Positions 38,202 through 50,186 of a DNA stretch of 57,583 nucleotides are shown here, in pieces. Both the position numbers and the translations under genes were made by a program. How positions within the stretch are numbered: the first letter of the stretch is position 1; each line of letters opens with the position of its first letter. The notes beneath the pieces are model-generated. The model searched no databases. It had not been told where the DNA came from and saw only the letters and a program-made list of their open reading frames with translations. The stretch spans positions 1 through 57,583 of the forward strand of contig JAUNKV010000017.1 of NCBI GenBank assembly GCA_030532575.1. Reading direction: 5' to 3'. The DNA is from Propionibacteriaceae bacterium. Lineage in GTDB: Bacteria > Actinomycetota > Actinomycetes > Propionibacteriales > Propionibacteriaceae.

Positions 38202-38993
38202 ATGGCAGGCATCTTTGAACGCATCGCCCTCATGTTCAAATCGAAGGCGAACAAGGCGCTCGACAAGTACGAGGACCCCCGGGAGACCCTCGACTACTCC
38301 TACGAGCGTCAGCTCGACCTCCTCCGCAAGGTCAGGCGTGGTGTCGCGGACGTGGCGACCAGCCGCAAGCGCGTCGAGCTGCAGGCCCAGAAGGTCAACC
38401 AGGAGATGGAGCGCTACACCGTCACTGCACAGCGAGCGTTGGAGGCCAATCGCGAAGACCTGGCCCGCGAGGCCCTGACCCGCAAACAGGCGATGGCCGG
38501 GCAGCTCGCTGACCTGCAGGCCCAGCACGCCGCACTGCAGGGCGAGGAGGAGAAGCTGGTGCGCGCCAGCACCCGCCTCCAGGCCAAGGTGGATGCATTC
38601 CGCACCCGCAAGGAGACCATCAAGGCCACCTACTCCGCAGCCGAGGCGCAGACCCGCATCAACGAGGCCTTCACCGGTATCTCCGAGGAGATGAGTGATG
38701 TCGGCCTGGCCATCCAGCGCGCCGAGGACAAGACCTTGGAGTTGCAGGCCCGTGCCTCCGCCGTCGACGAGCTGCTCGCCACCGGTGCCCTGGAGGACCC
38801 GACAGGCTCGGTCCAGGGCGACCTCGACCGGGAGCTTGACGCCCTGGCCGCAGGCTCCTCGGTCGAGAGTGAACTGGCTGCGATGAAGGCCCAGCTCACC
38901 GGTGGACCTGCGGCTCGCCCCGAGATCGCGGCCCCCGGCACCACTGAGAACATCGCCGAGAGCACTACGAATCAGGAGGGTGTGCAGTCATGA
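38202..38993 (+). CDS. pspA: PspA/IM30-family envelope-stress protein
   Basis: 263 residues. Starts MAGIFERIALMFKSKANKAL, the amphipathic membrane-binding helix and KANKALDKYEDP motif of the family, followed by long coiled coils (about 30-215: RQLDLLRKVRRGVADVATS, KVNQEMERYTVTAQRALEAN). A flexible C-terminal tail follows. It would assemble on damaged membrane. GGAAGG precedes ATG 38202. The partner PspAA gene overlaps its end (ATGA). It lies 30 kb from the PspC module of this window, with which it probably shares the response. Confidence 0.94.
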   Translation: MAGIFERIALMFKSKANKALDKYEDPRETLDYSYERQLDLLRKVRRGVADVATSRKRVELQAQKVNQEMERYTVTAQRALEANREDLAREALTRKQAMAGQLADLQAQHAALQGEEEKLVRASTRLQAKVDAFRTRKETIKATYSAAEAQTRINEAFTGISEEMSDVGLAIQRAEDKTLELQARASAVDELLATGALEDPTGSVQGDLDRELDALAAGSSVESELAAMKAQLTGGPAARPEIAAPGTTENIAESTTNQEGVQS

Positions 38994-39349
38994 TCGTCCG
39001 TCTCATGGGGCTCGGCCAGTGGGTCATGGAGCCGGAACAGCTCCTGGAGTTGAACGAGATCGATGAGGCCGTCGAAGCCGCCGTCGAGGCGGGCGACCAG
39101 GCGGGGCTGCGCATCGAACTGGAGCGTCTGGTGGCTGCCGTCCAGGCCAACGGCTCCGAGGTGCCGGATGACCTCATCGTCGAGTCCGACCTGGTGCTGC
39201 CCGATGTCAACGCCACTCTCGACGAGGTCCGTGAACTGCTGGCCAGCACCTCGGACTTCTACGGCCTGGTCCCCGACAGCCACCAGTTGGAGGGCGACGA
39301 CGTGGAGCTCGACGCCGAGGTCGGGGCCACCGCCGCCGATCACGGGTGA
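38990..39349 (+). CDS. PspAA, PspA-associated protein
   Basis: 119 residues. Reads MIVRLMGLGQWVMEPEQLLE, LNEIDEAVEAAVEAGDQAGL, VESDLVLPDVNATLDEVREL, GLVPDSHQL: a match to the short PspAA family that accompanies PspA in actinobacteria and archaea. Soluble, acidic. Overlaps pspA by ATGA and the next gene by GTGA, so three proteins are coupled. Proposed to modulate PspA; mechanism unknown. Confidence 0.9.
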   Translation: MIVRLMGLGQWVMEPEQLLELNEIDEAVEAAVEAGDQAGLRIELERLVAAVQANGSEVPDDLIVESDLVLPDVNATLDEVRELLASTSDFYGLVPDSHQLEGDDVELDAEVGATAADHG

Positions 39350-40194
39350 AGGTTCTCGTCGCCACTGACCGCATCGGACGCCTCAGCCCTGCCGAGGCGT
39401 CCGATGTCGTCGCCACCGCTTTCGCGGCCCGGGGGGCCGATGTCGCCGTCGCCCCGGTGGCGACCGGCGGGGCGGACCTGGCGGAGGCCATCGCCCGGTT
39501 CGCTCCGCAGGCCCACGTCGCCAGACCGGCGACGCTGGCTGAGCTGCCGGATGCGGTCGGCACCGGGGCCGAGTACCTGGACCTCACCGCGCTGCCACTG
39601 CCGAGCCTGCCGGAGCTCGAGGCCCTGCCGTTGATCGATTTGGCGGTCACCCCGGTGGCGGTCCTGGCAGCGCAGTACGCCACGCTTCCCCTGACCGGAC
39701 TCACAGGGGTGCTCGCCGAGCTCGGACGTGCAGGGGAACCTGACCTGGCCGAGGTCGTCGCCCAGGAGAACCGGGCGCTGGCATGGCTGCGCCGTCTGGA
39801 ATTGACCGACGCCCCGGGCTGCGGGGCCCACGGTGGGATCGGGGCATGGCTGCTCCGGTGCGGGGTCAGGAGCGCCACCGGCATCGAGGTGATGAGCGAA
39901 GGCTACGACCTGCGGCGTCTGGCCGGGCTCGCCGACCTGGTGGTGACCGGGGCCGACACGCTGGACTTCCACACCCGGGGCGGGGAGGTGGTACGGGCCG
40001 TCACCGGCATCGCCGGGGAGGCCCTCAGTCCGGTGGTGGTGGTCTGCGGGCGCAACTTCGTCTCCGCCAGAGAGCTGCGCCACACCGGCGTCGAGGAGGC
40101 CCACGCGGTGCGCTCCGGGCTGGTTGACACCCCCGTGACCGCGCAGGAACTGGAAGCTCTCGCGGCCCGCGTGGCCACCACGTGGCACTGGTGA
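39346..40194 (+). CDS. Glycerate kinase-like protein, shortened
   Basis: 282 residues from GTG 39346. The N-terminus VKVLVATDRIGRLSPAEASD matches the GK-II glycerate kinase start, and APGCGAHGGIGAWLLRCG matches the family's Gly-rich core. VVVCGRNFVSARELRHTG is the end region. True glycerate kinases run to about 370-380 residues, so roughly 90 are missing, mainly in the middle. Activity is doubtful; it may have a different role. It is coupled to pspAA and lies upstream of erpA/HesB, an order I recall from other actinobacteria. Confidence 0.75.
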   Translation: MKVLVATDRIGRLSPAEASDVVATAFAARGADVAVAPVATGGADLAEAIARFAPQAHVARPATLAELPDAVGTGAEYLDLTALPLPSLPELEALPLIDLAVTPVAVLAAQYATLPLTGLTGVLAELGRAGEPDLAEVVAQENRALAWLRRLELTDAPGCGAHGGIGAWLLRCGVRSATGIEVMSEGYDLRRLAGLADLVVTGADTLDFHTRGGEVVRAVTGIAGEALSPVVVVCGRNFVSARELRHTGVEEAHAVRSGLVDTPVTAQELEALAARVATTWHW

Positions 40195-40222
40195 AGTTGA
40201 GCCATCCCACTACACTGGCTGC

Positions 40223-40570
40223 GTGACTGATACCGGAACCGTTCCCCAGGGCGTCGTCCTGACCGACGTCGCCGTCGCCAAGGTGCGTGCCCTCATCGAA
40301 GCCGAGGGTCGCGACGACGTCAGCCTGCGCATCGCCGTCCAGCCCGGTGGCTGCTCCGGCCTGCGCTACCAGCTCTACTTCGACACCCGCGAGTTCGACG
40401 GGGATGTCGTCAACGACCACGACGGCGTGCGCGTCGTCACCGACAAGATGAGCGCCCCCTACCTCTCCGGGGCCACCATCAACTTCGTGGACACCATCGA
40501 GAAGCAGGGCTTCGAGATCGACAACCCGAACGCGCAGGGGGCCTGCGCCTGCGGCGACAGCTTCCACTGA
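40223..40570 (+). CDS. erpA: HesB/IscA-family iron-sulfur cluster insertion protein (ErpA)
   Basis: 115 residues from GTG 40223; TACACT at 40211-40216 ends 6 bases upstream, suggesting leaderless expression. The three cluster-binding cysteines are visible: one in QPGGCSGLRYQLYF and two in GACACGDSF at the C-terminus. VTDKMSAPYLSGATINFVD is the family's middle strand. It hands iron-sulfur clusters to target enzymes. Name by family; IscA-type naming is equally possible. Confidence 0.92.
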   Translation: MTDTGTVPQGVVLTDVAVAKVRALIEAEGRDDVSLRIAVQPGGCSGLRYQLYFDTREFDGDVVNDHDGVRVVTDKMSAPYLSGATINFVDTIEKQGFEIDNPNAQGACACGDSFH

Positions 40571-40583
40571 CCCTGACCACAGC

Positions 40584-40702
40584 CTGAGTGGCGGGGGCCC
40601 CCCGGGTGGTGGTGGGGTTGGGGGGCCCCCCCCCCCCCGCCCCCCCCCCCCCCCCTGGGGCCCCGCCACCGGGGGGTTCGCGGCGGGGCCGCCGCCACTC
40701 AG
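40584..40702. repeat. Large GC inverted repeat with C13-G-C16 run
   Basis: Arms CTGAGTGGCGGGGGCCCC (40584-40601) and its complement at 40685-40702 (17 of 18 match) enclose pure G/C low-complexity DNA, including 13 Cs (40626-40638), a G, and 16 Cs (40640-40655). It fills the gap between convergent erpA and a DUF1643-like gene. It may be a terminator, or a sequencing/assembly artefact at a hard hairpin. No gene is here. Confidence 0.7.
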
Positions 40703-40730
40703 CGCGTCTGGGACTTTGGGGGTGGTCTCC

Positions 40731-41399
40731 TCAGAGCACCCGCTCCACCCCGTCGTCGGTGAGGCGGACATCACCGAAGGCCTCCGGGGTGATCGTGACC
40801 CGCTGCGGATGGTGCGGGTACCAGATGTCCTGGGACTCGCCGTGGGAGCGGGCCTCCGCCCACAGCGCCTTCATCGGCTTGTCCTGGTGCTCCTTCAGCA
40901 GGTTCACCACCCCCGGGATGGACTGCTGCGCCCACGGCATCCCCCAGGTCTGTCCCCAGGCCACCCAGACGGCGTCGCAGACCTCCAGCAGATGCTTCAT
41001 CACCGTCAGGTTGGTGCGGTTGAACTTGCCCTTGTCCCGCTGGGTCAACACCCGGGGATTCTTGCTGACCACCGGCAGCAGACCGGCCAGGGTGACCCAG
41101 CCGATCCGACGGCCGAAGACCTGATCCAGGGTGCCGTCCTCCAGGCGCTCGCGGATGATGCCACCCGTGGCGTCCCCACCCTGGACCCGGGTGGCGAGAA
41201 TCTTGGCGCTGGAGGGGGCCTTGCACAGCACCAGCAGGTGCGCCCCTCCCAACCGATGGTTGTCACGCCGGTGATGGAGGAACCAGCGGGCCACCGGAGT
41301 CCTGGTGGGAGTCAGGAAACAGTCCGAGAGCGCGCCGTTGTCCCGACTCCGGGCCGCCTCGAAGTGAGCGATGATGGCTTTGGCTGCGGGAAATTCCAT
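40731..41399 (-). CDS. DUF1643-like protein
   Basis: 222 residues, soluble. Segments LLVLCKAPSSAKILATRVQG, GDATGGIIRERL, GWVTLAGLLPVV and VCDAVWVAWGQTWGMPWAQQ follow the order seen in DUF1643 proteins (NPS-like motif, D.T...R, a 'N..' strand, then the 'aWG..g' motif). The match is partial and the family is uncharacterised; it is often in accessory DNA. Upstream sequence (41400-41473) is more AT-rich than the neighbours. A hairpin/C-run region follows its stop. Confidence 0.6.
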   Translation of the reverse strand: MEFPAAKAIIAHFEAARSRDNGALSDCFLTPTRTPVARWFLHHRRDNHRLGGAHLLVLCKAPSSAKILATRVQGGDATGGIIRERLEDGTLDQVFGRRIGWVTLAGLLPVVSKNPRVLTQRDKGKFNRTNLTVMKHLLEVCDAVWVAWGQTWGMPWAQQSIPGVVNLLKEHQDKPMKALWAEARSHGESQDIWYPHHPQRVTITPEAFGDVRLTDDGVERVL

Positions 41400-41473
41400 G
41401 TAATGAATCCAACTACGCTCTCGGGCGGTTCCAACCTGTCATCGCGTCATCCGTTTGGGTCAATTCGGTTGGT

Positions 41474-43426
<1,953 letters not shown>

Positions 43427-43430
<4 letters not shown>

Positions 43431-44461
43431 GCTACACCTGGCCCGATGTCCTGACCGGTCTCGTCCGGCGGGAAGGGCTCGAGGCCGAGGCCGCGCAGTG
43501 GGCGCTCAGCGAAATCCTCGCCGGCCGGGCCAGCGAGGTGCAGCTGGCGGCCCTGCTCGTGGCGCTGCGGGCCAAGGGGGAGTCCGAGGACGAGATCTCC
43601 GGGCTGAGCGCGGCGATGCTCGCCCACGCCGAGGGCATCGATCTGGACCCGGAGACGGTGGACGTGGTCGGAACGGGTGGGGATCGCGCCAACACCGTCA
43701 ACATCTCCACGATGGCTGCGCTCGTCGCGGCCGCCGCCGGGGCAAAGGTGGTCAAGCACGGCAGCCGCGCCGCATCGTCGCAGTCCGGCACGGCTGACAC
43801 GCTGGAGGCGCTGGGGGTCAACATCTCCCTCGACCCGGCCCGGCAGGCCGCAGTCCTCGACGAGGTCGGCATCGTGTTCCTGTTCGCCCAGCTCTACCAC
43901 CCGGCGATGAAGAACGTGGCAGGGGTGCGCAGGCAGTTGGGAATCCAGACCACCTTCAACTTCCTCGGGCCGCTGTCGAACCCGGCCCAGCCCCGTGCGA
44001 TGGCCCTGGGGGTGGCTGACGGGGATGTCGCCCCCGTGGTGGCGCGGGTCCTGGCGGGGCGGCACGTGAGGGGCATGGTGTTCCGTGGTTTCGACGGCCT
44101 GGATGAACTGACCACGACCTCGGCCTCCGATGTCTGGCTCATCACCGACGGCAGGGTGCAGCGCACCACCCTCGATCCGGTGGAGTTGGGGCTCGCCCCG
44201 GCTGCCCCGGCCGATCTGGTGGGCGGCGATCCCGAACACAACGCCCAGGTGGTGCGTGACCTGGTGGCGGGCAAACCCGGTGCGGTACGTGACGTGGTCT
44301 GCCTCAACGCGGCCGCGGCGCTGCTGGCCTACCGTGGCATCAGCCACACCATCGGGCTGACCGAGCAGCTACGCGGCACCCTCGAGGTGGTTGGGGCCGC
44401 CATCGACGACGGTCGCGCCCAGCAGACCCTGGAGGCCTGGATTCAGGCCACCAACGCCTGA
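43427..44461 (+). CDS. trpD: Anthranilate phosphoribosyltransferase
   Basis: 344 residues from GTG 43427. It joins anthranilate and PRPP in tryptophan synthesis. Motifs: VVGTGGDRANTVNISTMAAL (PRPP loop), KHGSRAASSQSGTADTLEAL, HPAMKNVAGVRRQLGIQTTF, and NFLGPLSNPA. It is not in a trp operon here; a stand-alone trpD following a small receiver-like gene is an arrangement found in other actinobacteria. Convergent with the prepilin peptidase gene, 12 bases apart. Confidence 0.94.
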
Positions 44462-44473
44462 GCGGGTCCGTGG

Positions 44474-45115
44474 TCAAACAGCCAGGGCTGTGACGGCCAG
44501 CGGCCCCAGCCACAGCGCCGGGCCGTAGGGGAAGGGCTCGTCGGCGCGCCCGCGAAGCGCATGGGCGATGCCCCACGCCGCACCGATCAGGGTGCCCGCG
44601 AGCAGGGCCCACAGCCATCCGGTCCATCCAAAGGTGGCTCCGGCCGCCCCCACGAGCAGTCCCAGACGCACGTCACCGAAGCCGAAGTTCCCCGTGAACC
44701 GCCACACCAGCCACAGCAGGGCGAAGGTCGCGGCGGCACCGAGCAGCACCCGGGGCAGCACCTCCGGCAGCAGCACCGTCGCGACCACGGCCCCGAGCGC
44801 CACCTGTGCGGTGGCGATCCAGTGCAGCCGACGGGGCAGCCACGTGGTTCTCAGGTCCACCCACACCAGGGCGGCGGTCGCGCCGAGGTATCCGAACCAC
44901 AGTGGGAACCACGCCGGGGGTACCCGCCACAGCGCCAGGGCCGCCACGGCGACGACCAACCCCAGCAGCGCGGCGTCGTGGGGCCGGGCCAGGCTGGGGT
45001 AGTCGGGCGGGGGATCGGTGGGATCGGCCCCGATGCGCGGCAGCCGCGGCACCACCCACATCAGGTGTGCCGCGGCTGCCAGGCTGCTGGCTGCTGCCAG
45101 CAGGATCAGGATCAG
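44474..45115 (-). CDS. Prepilin/type IV leader peptidase (A24), probable CTG start
   Basis: 213 residues if translation begins at CTG 45115. The two catalytic Asp motifs are present: [18 protein letters not shown] and [14 protein letters not shown], and there are six or more membrane helices. Starting at ATG 45061 would cut the first helix ([17 protein letters not shown]) off. CTG 45115 overlaps the upstream gene's stop (CTGA), just as ATG and GTG do elsewhere in the window, with GAAGG 7 bases before. It would process prepilins or similar, but no pilin gene is in view. Confidence 0.78.
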   Translation of the reverse strand: MILILLAAASSLAAAAHLMWVVPRLPRIGADPTDPPPDYPSLARPHDAALLGLVVAVAALALWRVPPAWFPLWFGYLGATAALVWVDLRTTWLPRRLHWIATAQVALGAVVATVLLPEVLPRVLLGAAATFALLWLVWRFTGNFGFGDVRLGLLVGAAGATFGWTGWLWALLAGTLIGAAWGIAHALRGRADEPFPYGPALWLGPLAVTALAV

Positions 45116-45876
45116 CGCTGGGCCTTCGTGAAGCCGGCCGCCTCAGCAGCCTCCTCCGAGTTGAACCAGACCTCGGCGATGGTCAGTTCGTAGCCGCGCG
45201 TGCCGGGGACGTGGTACTTCCGGGAACGCCCGTTGCCCTTGATGATGTAGCCCTCCGGCGGGTTCGCCCCGACGTGGGAACCCTCACCGAAGTCGAGGGG
45301 CTTGTCCTGGCTGGCGGGGGTCTCGGCGGCGGGCTCCTCAACCTTGACCGTCGGCTCGTTGAACTTCGCTGCGGTGGCGAAGGTGTCGTTGTTGTTGATG
45401 TAGGCGCGCGACGGCTCGTGCGCGGTCCAGCCGTCGTCCTTCGGGGTGAGGAAGTGACGCACAGCCGCGACGGCGCCCGCAACGGCGGTGCCGATCAGGG
45501 CGAACTTGCAGATGGTCTTGAACACACCCCGCTTCTTCTTCACCGGCACCACGACGGGGGCGTGCCCGGCGGCCTTGTGCAGGGCGTCCTGCAGGTTCGG
45601 GATGACCTGTTGGGTGAGCTTGCCGGTGGCGGCATCGACGGCGGGGGAGACCTTCGAGATGGCCTCCTTCAGCTGAGGCTCCCAGCGATCCAGGCGGCGG
45701 GCGGCGAAATTCGCGGTGCGCTTGCCGGCCTCACGGGCAGCGGGCACGGCTTTGCGCTGGGCTTCCTGGTAGATGGCGGCGACCTTCTGGGCGGCTTCCT
45801 CCCAGACGTGGCGGCTCGTCTCTGCGGCGGCGGCGGCTTGCTCCGCGGCGGCCTTGGTGAGTCGTGACTTCTTCAC
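45112..45876 (-). CDS. Sunset-domain membrane protein
   Basis: 254 residues from GTG 45876, with AGGAA upstream. An N-terminal Ala-rich helical region ([40 protein letters not shown]), one membrane helix ([18 protein letters not shown]), then a flexible outer segment and a C-terminal sunset domain (about 205-254): [40 protein letters not shown]. Sunset domains sit in secreted nucleases and envelope proteins; role unknown. Coupled to the prepilin peptidase gene. Confidence 0.82.
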   Translation of the reverse strand: MKKSRLTKAAAEQAAAAAETSRHVWEEAAQKVAAIYQEAQRKAVPAAREAGKRTANFAARRLDRWEPQLKEAISKVSPAVDAATGKLTQQVIPNLQDALHKAAGHAPVVVPVKKKRGVFKTICKFALIGTAVAGAVAAVRHFLTPKDDGWTAHEPSRAYINNNDTFATAAKFNEPTVKVEEPAAETPASQDKPLDFGEGSHVGANPPEGYIIKGNGRSRKYHVPGTRGYELTIAEVWFNSEEAAEAAGFTKAQR

Positions 45877-46024
45877 AGTGTTCCTCCAATGGTTGGCTCG
45901 TGATCGAGCACCCACAACGCTACCCGGTGTCGGGAACAGGTGCGGTGTTCTTCGAGGGAAGAAGACCAGAAGGACCACGTTGCGGTGCCGGAAATGCTTT
46001 CCCGGGGCCTGTAGGTTTGGGGTC

Positions 46025-46534
<510 letters not shown>

Positions 46535-48277
46535 TCGAAGGCGCAGTGGATGGGCCAGGCCCAGTCCCCGGTGGTCTCGAGCAGACGCACACCGGGGGAC
46601 TCCAACCAGGCAGCCACGCGCTCGGCCTCCTCGAAGCTCCCGGCGGGCAATCCGCCGGGAGCTTCGCGTACCGTCTCCGCCAGCAGCTGCAGCCGTGCCG
46701 CCTCGTCGCGGACCTGCGCGGTGCGGGCCCTGGCCGCTGCGGCGAGCCTGCCGTACCGGATCACGTGGATGGCCCAGCCATCCCCCTCGGGGGCGGCCGC
46801 CACCAGCTCCGGACACCCGGCCAGGGACCGGACCCGGTGGAAGCGACGCGATGTGGCGTGGGCCGCCAACAGGCGGCTGCTCAGCTCCCCGGCTTCCTCG
46901 AAACGCTGCTGTGCCACCAGACGTCCCAGCCGTGGTGCGGCGTGGCCGAGCAGCTCCCGCACGTCACCAGCCCAGGCAGCTCGCAGCCGCTCCACCTGGG
47001 CGGCGTAGCCCTCGGCGGCCTCGCCCAGCTCGCACGGGGCCCGGCACTTGCCGAGCTCTGCCAGTGCACAGGCGCTGCGTGGGGTCCGGGTGGACAACCT
47101 GTGGGTGCACTCCCTGACGCCGAAGGCCTCCTGCAGGCAACGGGCTGTCTCCTTCGCCGCGGCAACACCGTGGAACGGCCCCCACACCAGGTCCCCATCG
47201 ACCACGCTCCGCGCGACGGCCAACCGGGGGAAGGGCTCACGGGTCAGCTTGAGCCACACCAACCGGTGCTGGTTGCGTGAACGCCGGTTGTAGCGGGGAC
47301 CGTGGCTGGCGATCATCCTGAGCTCACGCACCTCGGCCTCCAGATCGGTGGCGCACTGCACCGTCTGCACCCGTGTGGCGACCTGCACCATCTCGTGGAT
47401 GCGGGAGCGCTGCTCCGAGGCCGAGAAGTAGGAGGCCACCCGTTTCTTGAGGTTGCGGGACCTGCCGACGTAGAGCACCTCGATGCGCGGGGCGCCGTCG
47501 AAGTCGCGGCCCTGGAGTTCGAACCAGTACACCCCGGGGGCCTCGGGCAGGTCCTTCGCCCACACCCGCTTGGCCCGGCGCTCCGGGGAGACCCTGGCCA
47601 TCAGCTCCCGCAGGTCTGCCACCGTGTCGACACCGAGGTTCCCGACCCGCTCCAGCAGGCCGTGCAGCACATCGACGGTGGCGCGGGCGTCGCTGAGCGC
47701 CCGGTGGTCGGGCTGGGTGGGGGAGCCGAAATGATGGGCCAGGGTTGCCAACTTGCAGTTGCGCACCTCGCCTTGGAGCAACACCTGACGGGCCAGGGCC
47801 ACGGTGTCGATCACGGCTCGTCGCCCCCAGGTCAATCCCAGCTCCTCGCAGCCCCGCCGGAGGAAACCGATGTCGAAGGGGGCGTTGTGGGCCACCAGCA
47901 CGCTTCCGGTGGCGAAGTCCAGGAAAGACGGGAGGGCCACCTGCAGCTTCGGGGCGGAGGCGAGCATCGAATCGGTGATCCCGGTGAGGGCCTGGATCAT
48001 CGCCGGGACGGGAGAGGTGGTGCGAACCAGGGTCTGGAACTCGCCCACCACCTCGCCGCCGCAGACCTTGACCGCACCGATCTCGGTGATCTCCGCCTCG
48101 CGACCGGTGCCCGTGGTCTCCAGGTCGACCACGGTGAACGTCTCGGCCCGCAGTGGCGTGCCGAGGTCGTCGAAGCTGGGCTGGGCCAGTGGGAGCGGGT
48201 CGGTCATGGCACCCAAGGTAGCCATCGGCTCCGACAAAAAGCTGGCAGCTCGCGTGCGGTCAGTTTTGTCCATCGGT

Positions 48278-48306
48278 TTGGGAATGCCCTGAAGGTCGTT
48301 TAGGAT
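48278..48306 (+). promoter_or_regulatory. Promoter of the NlpC/P60-PlsC-kinase-regulator unit
   Basis: TTGGGA (48278-48283), 17-base spacer, TAGGAT (48301-48306). Upstream is an inverted pair GACAAAA (48233-48239) and TTTTGTC (48264-48270), possibly a regulator site. Confidence 0.55.
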
Positions 48307-48344
48307 TCTCTCAGCTTTGCTTCCTGCAGTGTTTGGAGACTCAC

Positions 48345-49430
48345 GTGAAGAAGATGCGCAGCGGGCTCGTCGCCCTGCTGGTCGCCACCAGCGTCGTGTA
48401 CGTCCCGACGGCTTTCGCCGACCCCGACAAGGTCGCCGAGGCCAAGGCCGAGCTGGAGCGGATCCGTGAGGAGGCGGCCAACTTGGACGCCGAGATCATC
48501 GAGGTCGCGGCCCGCGCCGACGAGGCCAGCGCCAAGCTCGCAGGAATCAACCAGGACCTCAGCGCCCAGGAGCAGAAGGTCGCCCAGATGGGTGCCGAGC
48601 TCGGCGACGTCGCCATGCTCCAGTTCAACGGCGGCGGGCTGGACGTCACCTCGCAGCTGCTGAGCAGCGGCTCCGATGCCACCTTCCTCTCCGGCCTGGC
48701 CACCATCCAGAACGAGGTGGACCGCAGCAACTCCGACCTCCAGGCATTGCAGCTGGAGCAGGGGCGGCTCGACGCTCTCCGCGACCAGCAGGTCGCCACC
48801 ACCGAGGCCATCGAGTCGGACCGGGCGGAGAAGGAGAAGCTGGCCAAGGAGTTCGACTCCAAGGAGACCGAGGCGGAGAACGTCTACAAGCGGCTGAGCT
48901 CCGAGGAGCAGGAGCGGCTGCGCAGGCTCGAGGAGCAGCGCCAGCGTGAGCAGGAGGAGCGTGACCGCCGCGAGCAGGAACGCGCCAGCCGCGCTGAGAA
49001 CAGCCAGACCGCAGCAGGCCCCGTCGCTGCCGAACCCAGCGAGCCGGTCGAGAAGGAGCAGCCCAAGGCTCCACCGGCCAGCGGCCGTGGCGGTTCCGCG
49101 GTCCAGGTGGCGCTGGCCCAGGTGGGCAAGAGCTACGTGTGGGGCACCTCCGGTCCCAACACCTTCGACTGCTCCGGCCTGACCAGCTACGCCTACCGTC
49201 AGCAGGGAATCTCCCTGCCGCGCAGCGCCCGCCAGCAGTACCGGATCGGCACCCCGGTGGCCAAGGGGGACCTGCAGCCCGGCGACCTGGTCTTCTACTA
49301 CAGCGGCATCAGCCATGTCGGCATGTACATCGGTGACGGGAAGATCGTCCACGCGGCCAACCCCCGCAGCGGGATCAACGTCACCGGCCTGAACTCGATG
49401 CCCTATCAGGGCGCCCGCCGCGTCGGCTGA
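48345..49430 (+). CDS. NlpC/P60 peptidoglycan hydrolase with coiled coil
   Basis: 361 residues from GTG 48345 (GGAG upstream). A signal peptide (MRSGLVALLVATSVVYVPTA, cut after FADP region) precedes a long coiled coil (about 30-205: AKAELERIREEAANLDAEII; RLRRLEEQRQREQEERDRRE), a Pro/Ala linker and the C-terminal NlpC/P60 domain (about 250-361). Its catalytic Cys is in NTFDCSGLTSYAYRQ, the His in ISHVGMYIGDGK and the third polar residue in HAANPRSG. It resembles RipA/RipC, which split daughter cells. First of four genes ending in a two-component pair. Confidence 0.94.
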   Translation: MKKMRSGLVALLVATSVVYVPTAFADPDKVAEAKAELERIREEAANLDAEIIEVAARADEASAKLAGINQDLSAQEQKVAQMGAELGDVAMLQFNGGGLDVTSQLLSSGSDATFLSGLATIQNEVDRSNSDLQALQLEQGRLDALRDQQVATTEAIESDRAEKEKLAKEFDSKETEAENVYKRLSSEEQERLRRLEEQRQREQEERDRREQERASRAENSQTAAGPVAAEPSEPVEKEQPKAPPASGRGGSAVQVALAQVGKSYVWGTSGPNTFDCSGLTSYAYRQQGISLPRSARQQYRIGTPVAKGDLQPGDLVFYYSGISHVGMYIGDGKIVHAANPRSGINVTGLNSMPYQGARRVG

Positions 49431-49436
49431 TCCTGA

Positions 49437-50186
49437 ATGTGGTACGGCTTCTTCAAGACCTTTCTGTTCCGTCCACTGGTCCGTCACGGATTCCGGGCCC
49501 GGATCGTCGGCGCTGAGAACGTCCCGCCGACCGGGGGAGCCATCCTCGCCAGCAACCACATCGCGGCGATGGACTCGGTGGTCGTCCCGGCCATGCTGCC
49601 CAGGAAGGTGACCTTCCCCGCCAAGGCGGAGCTCTTCAAGGGCGACCGGGGCATCGGATCCAAGATCGTGGCGTGGTTCCTCAAGGCCATCGGCATGGTG
49701 CCGATGGATCGTGGCGGGGGACGCGCCTCTGCCGCTTCGCTGCAGGCCATCACCGACGTGCTGGAGGCCGGGCAGGTGGTCGCGATCTACCCGGAGGGAA
49801 CCCGCTCCCCGGACGGTCGGCTCTACAAGGGCAAGACCGGGATGGCCCGGATGGTGTTGGCCTCTGGCGCCCCGGTGCTCCCCGTCGGTGTCGTGGGCAC
49901 CCAGAAGGTACGCGGCCCGTTCGGCATCCCCTGGGTGCGTCGCCCCATCGTCGTGGTGGGAAAGCCCTTGGACTTCAGCGAGTACCGGGGAATGCAGACT
50001 GAGACCAAGGCGCTGCGCTACGTCACCGACGAGGTGTTGGCTGCCATCCAGCAGCTCACCGGTCAGGAATACGCCGACGTCTACGCCACCAGGGTCAAGC
50101 ACGGCGACCTCAAGGAGGTCGGCTCAGATGAATTCGTCCGGCCCCGGCCCGGGGACGGCGTTCGTCCGGAGGTGACCGCGGGGTGA
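49437..50186 (+). CDS. 1-acyl-glycerol-3-phosphate acyltransferase (PlsC family)
   Basis: 249 residues. Catalytic block I is ASNHIAAMDSVVVPAM (NHxxxxD); block III is AIYPEGTRSPDGRLYKGKTG; PVLPVGVVGTQKV follows. It makes phosphatidic acid or a related acylation at the membrane's inner face. ATG 49437 starts 6 bases after the hydrolase stop, and its own stop overlaps the kinase GTG (GTGA). Lipid synthesis, cell-wall cutting and sensing are therefore co-transcribed here. Confidence 0.92.
   Translation: MWYGFFKTFLFRPLVRHGFRARIVGAENVPPTGGAILASNHIAAMDSVVVPAMLPRKVTFPAKAELFKGDRGIGSKIVAWFLKAIGMVPMDRGGGRASAASLQAITDVLEAGQVVAIYPEGTRSPDGRLYKGKTGMARMVLASGAPVLPVGVVGTQKVRGPFGIPWVRRPIVVVGKPLDFSEYRGMQTETKALRYVTDEVLAAIQQLTGQEYADVYATRVKHGDLKEVGSDEFVRPRPGDGVRPEVTAG

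Noticed and set aside
40626-40655. C-run as a phase-variation switch
   Set aside because: It lies between two convergent stop codons, so a length change would not affect any promoter or frame visible here.
48208-48344. c-di-AMP (ydaO) riboswitch before the NlpC/P60 gene
   Set aside because: Such riboswitches often precede cell-wall hydrolases in actinobacteria, but the leader after the promoter is only about 35 bases and no motif is present.
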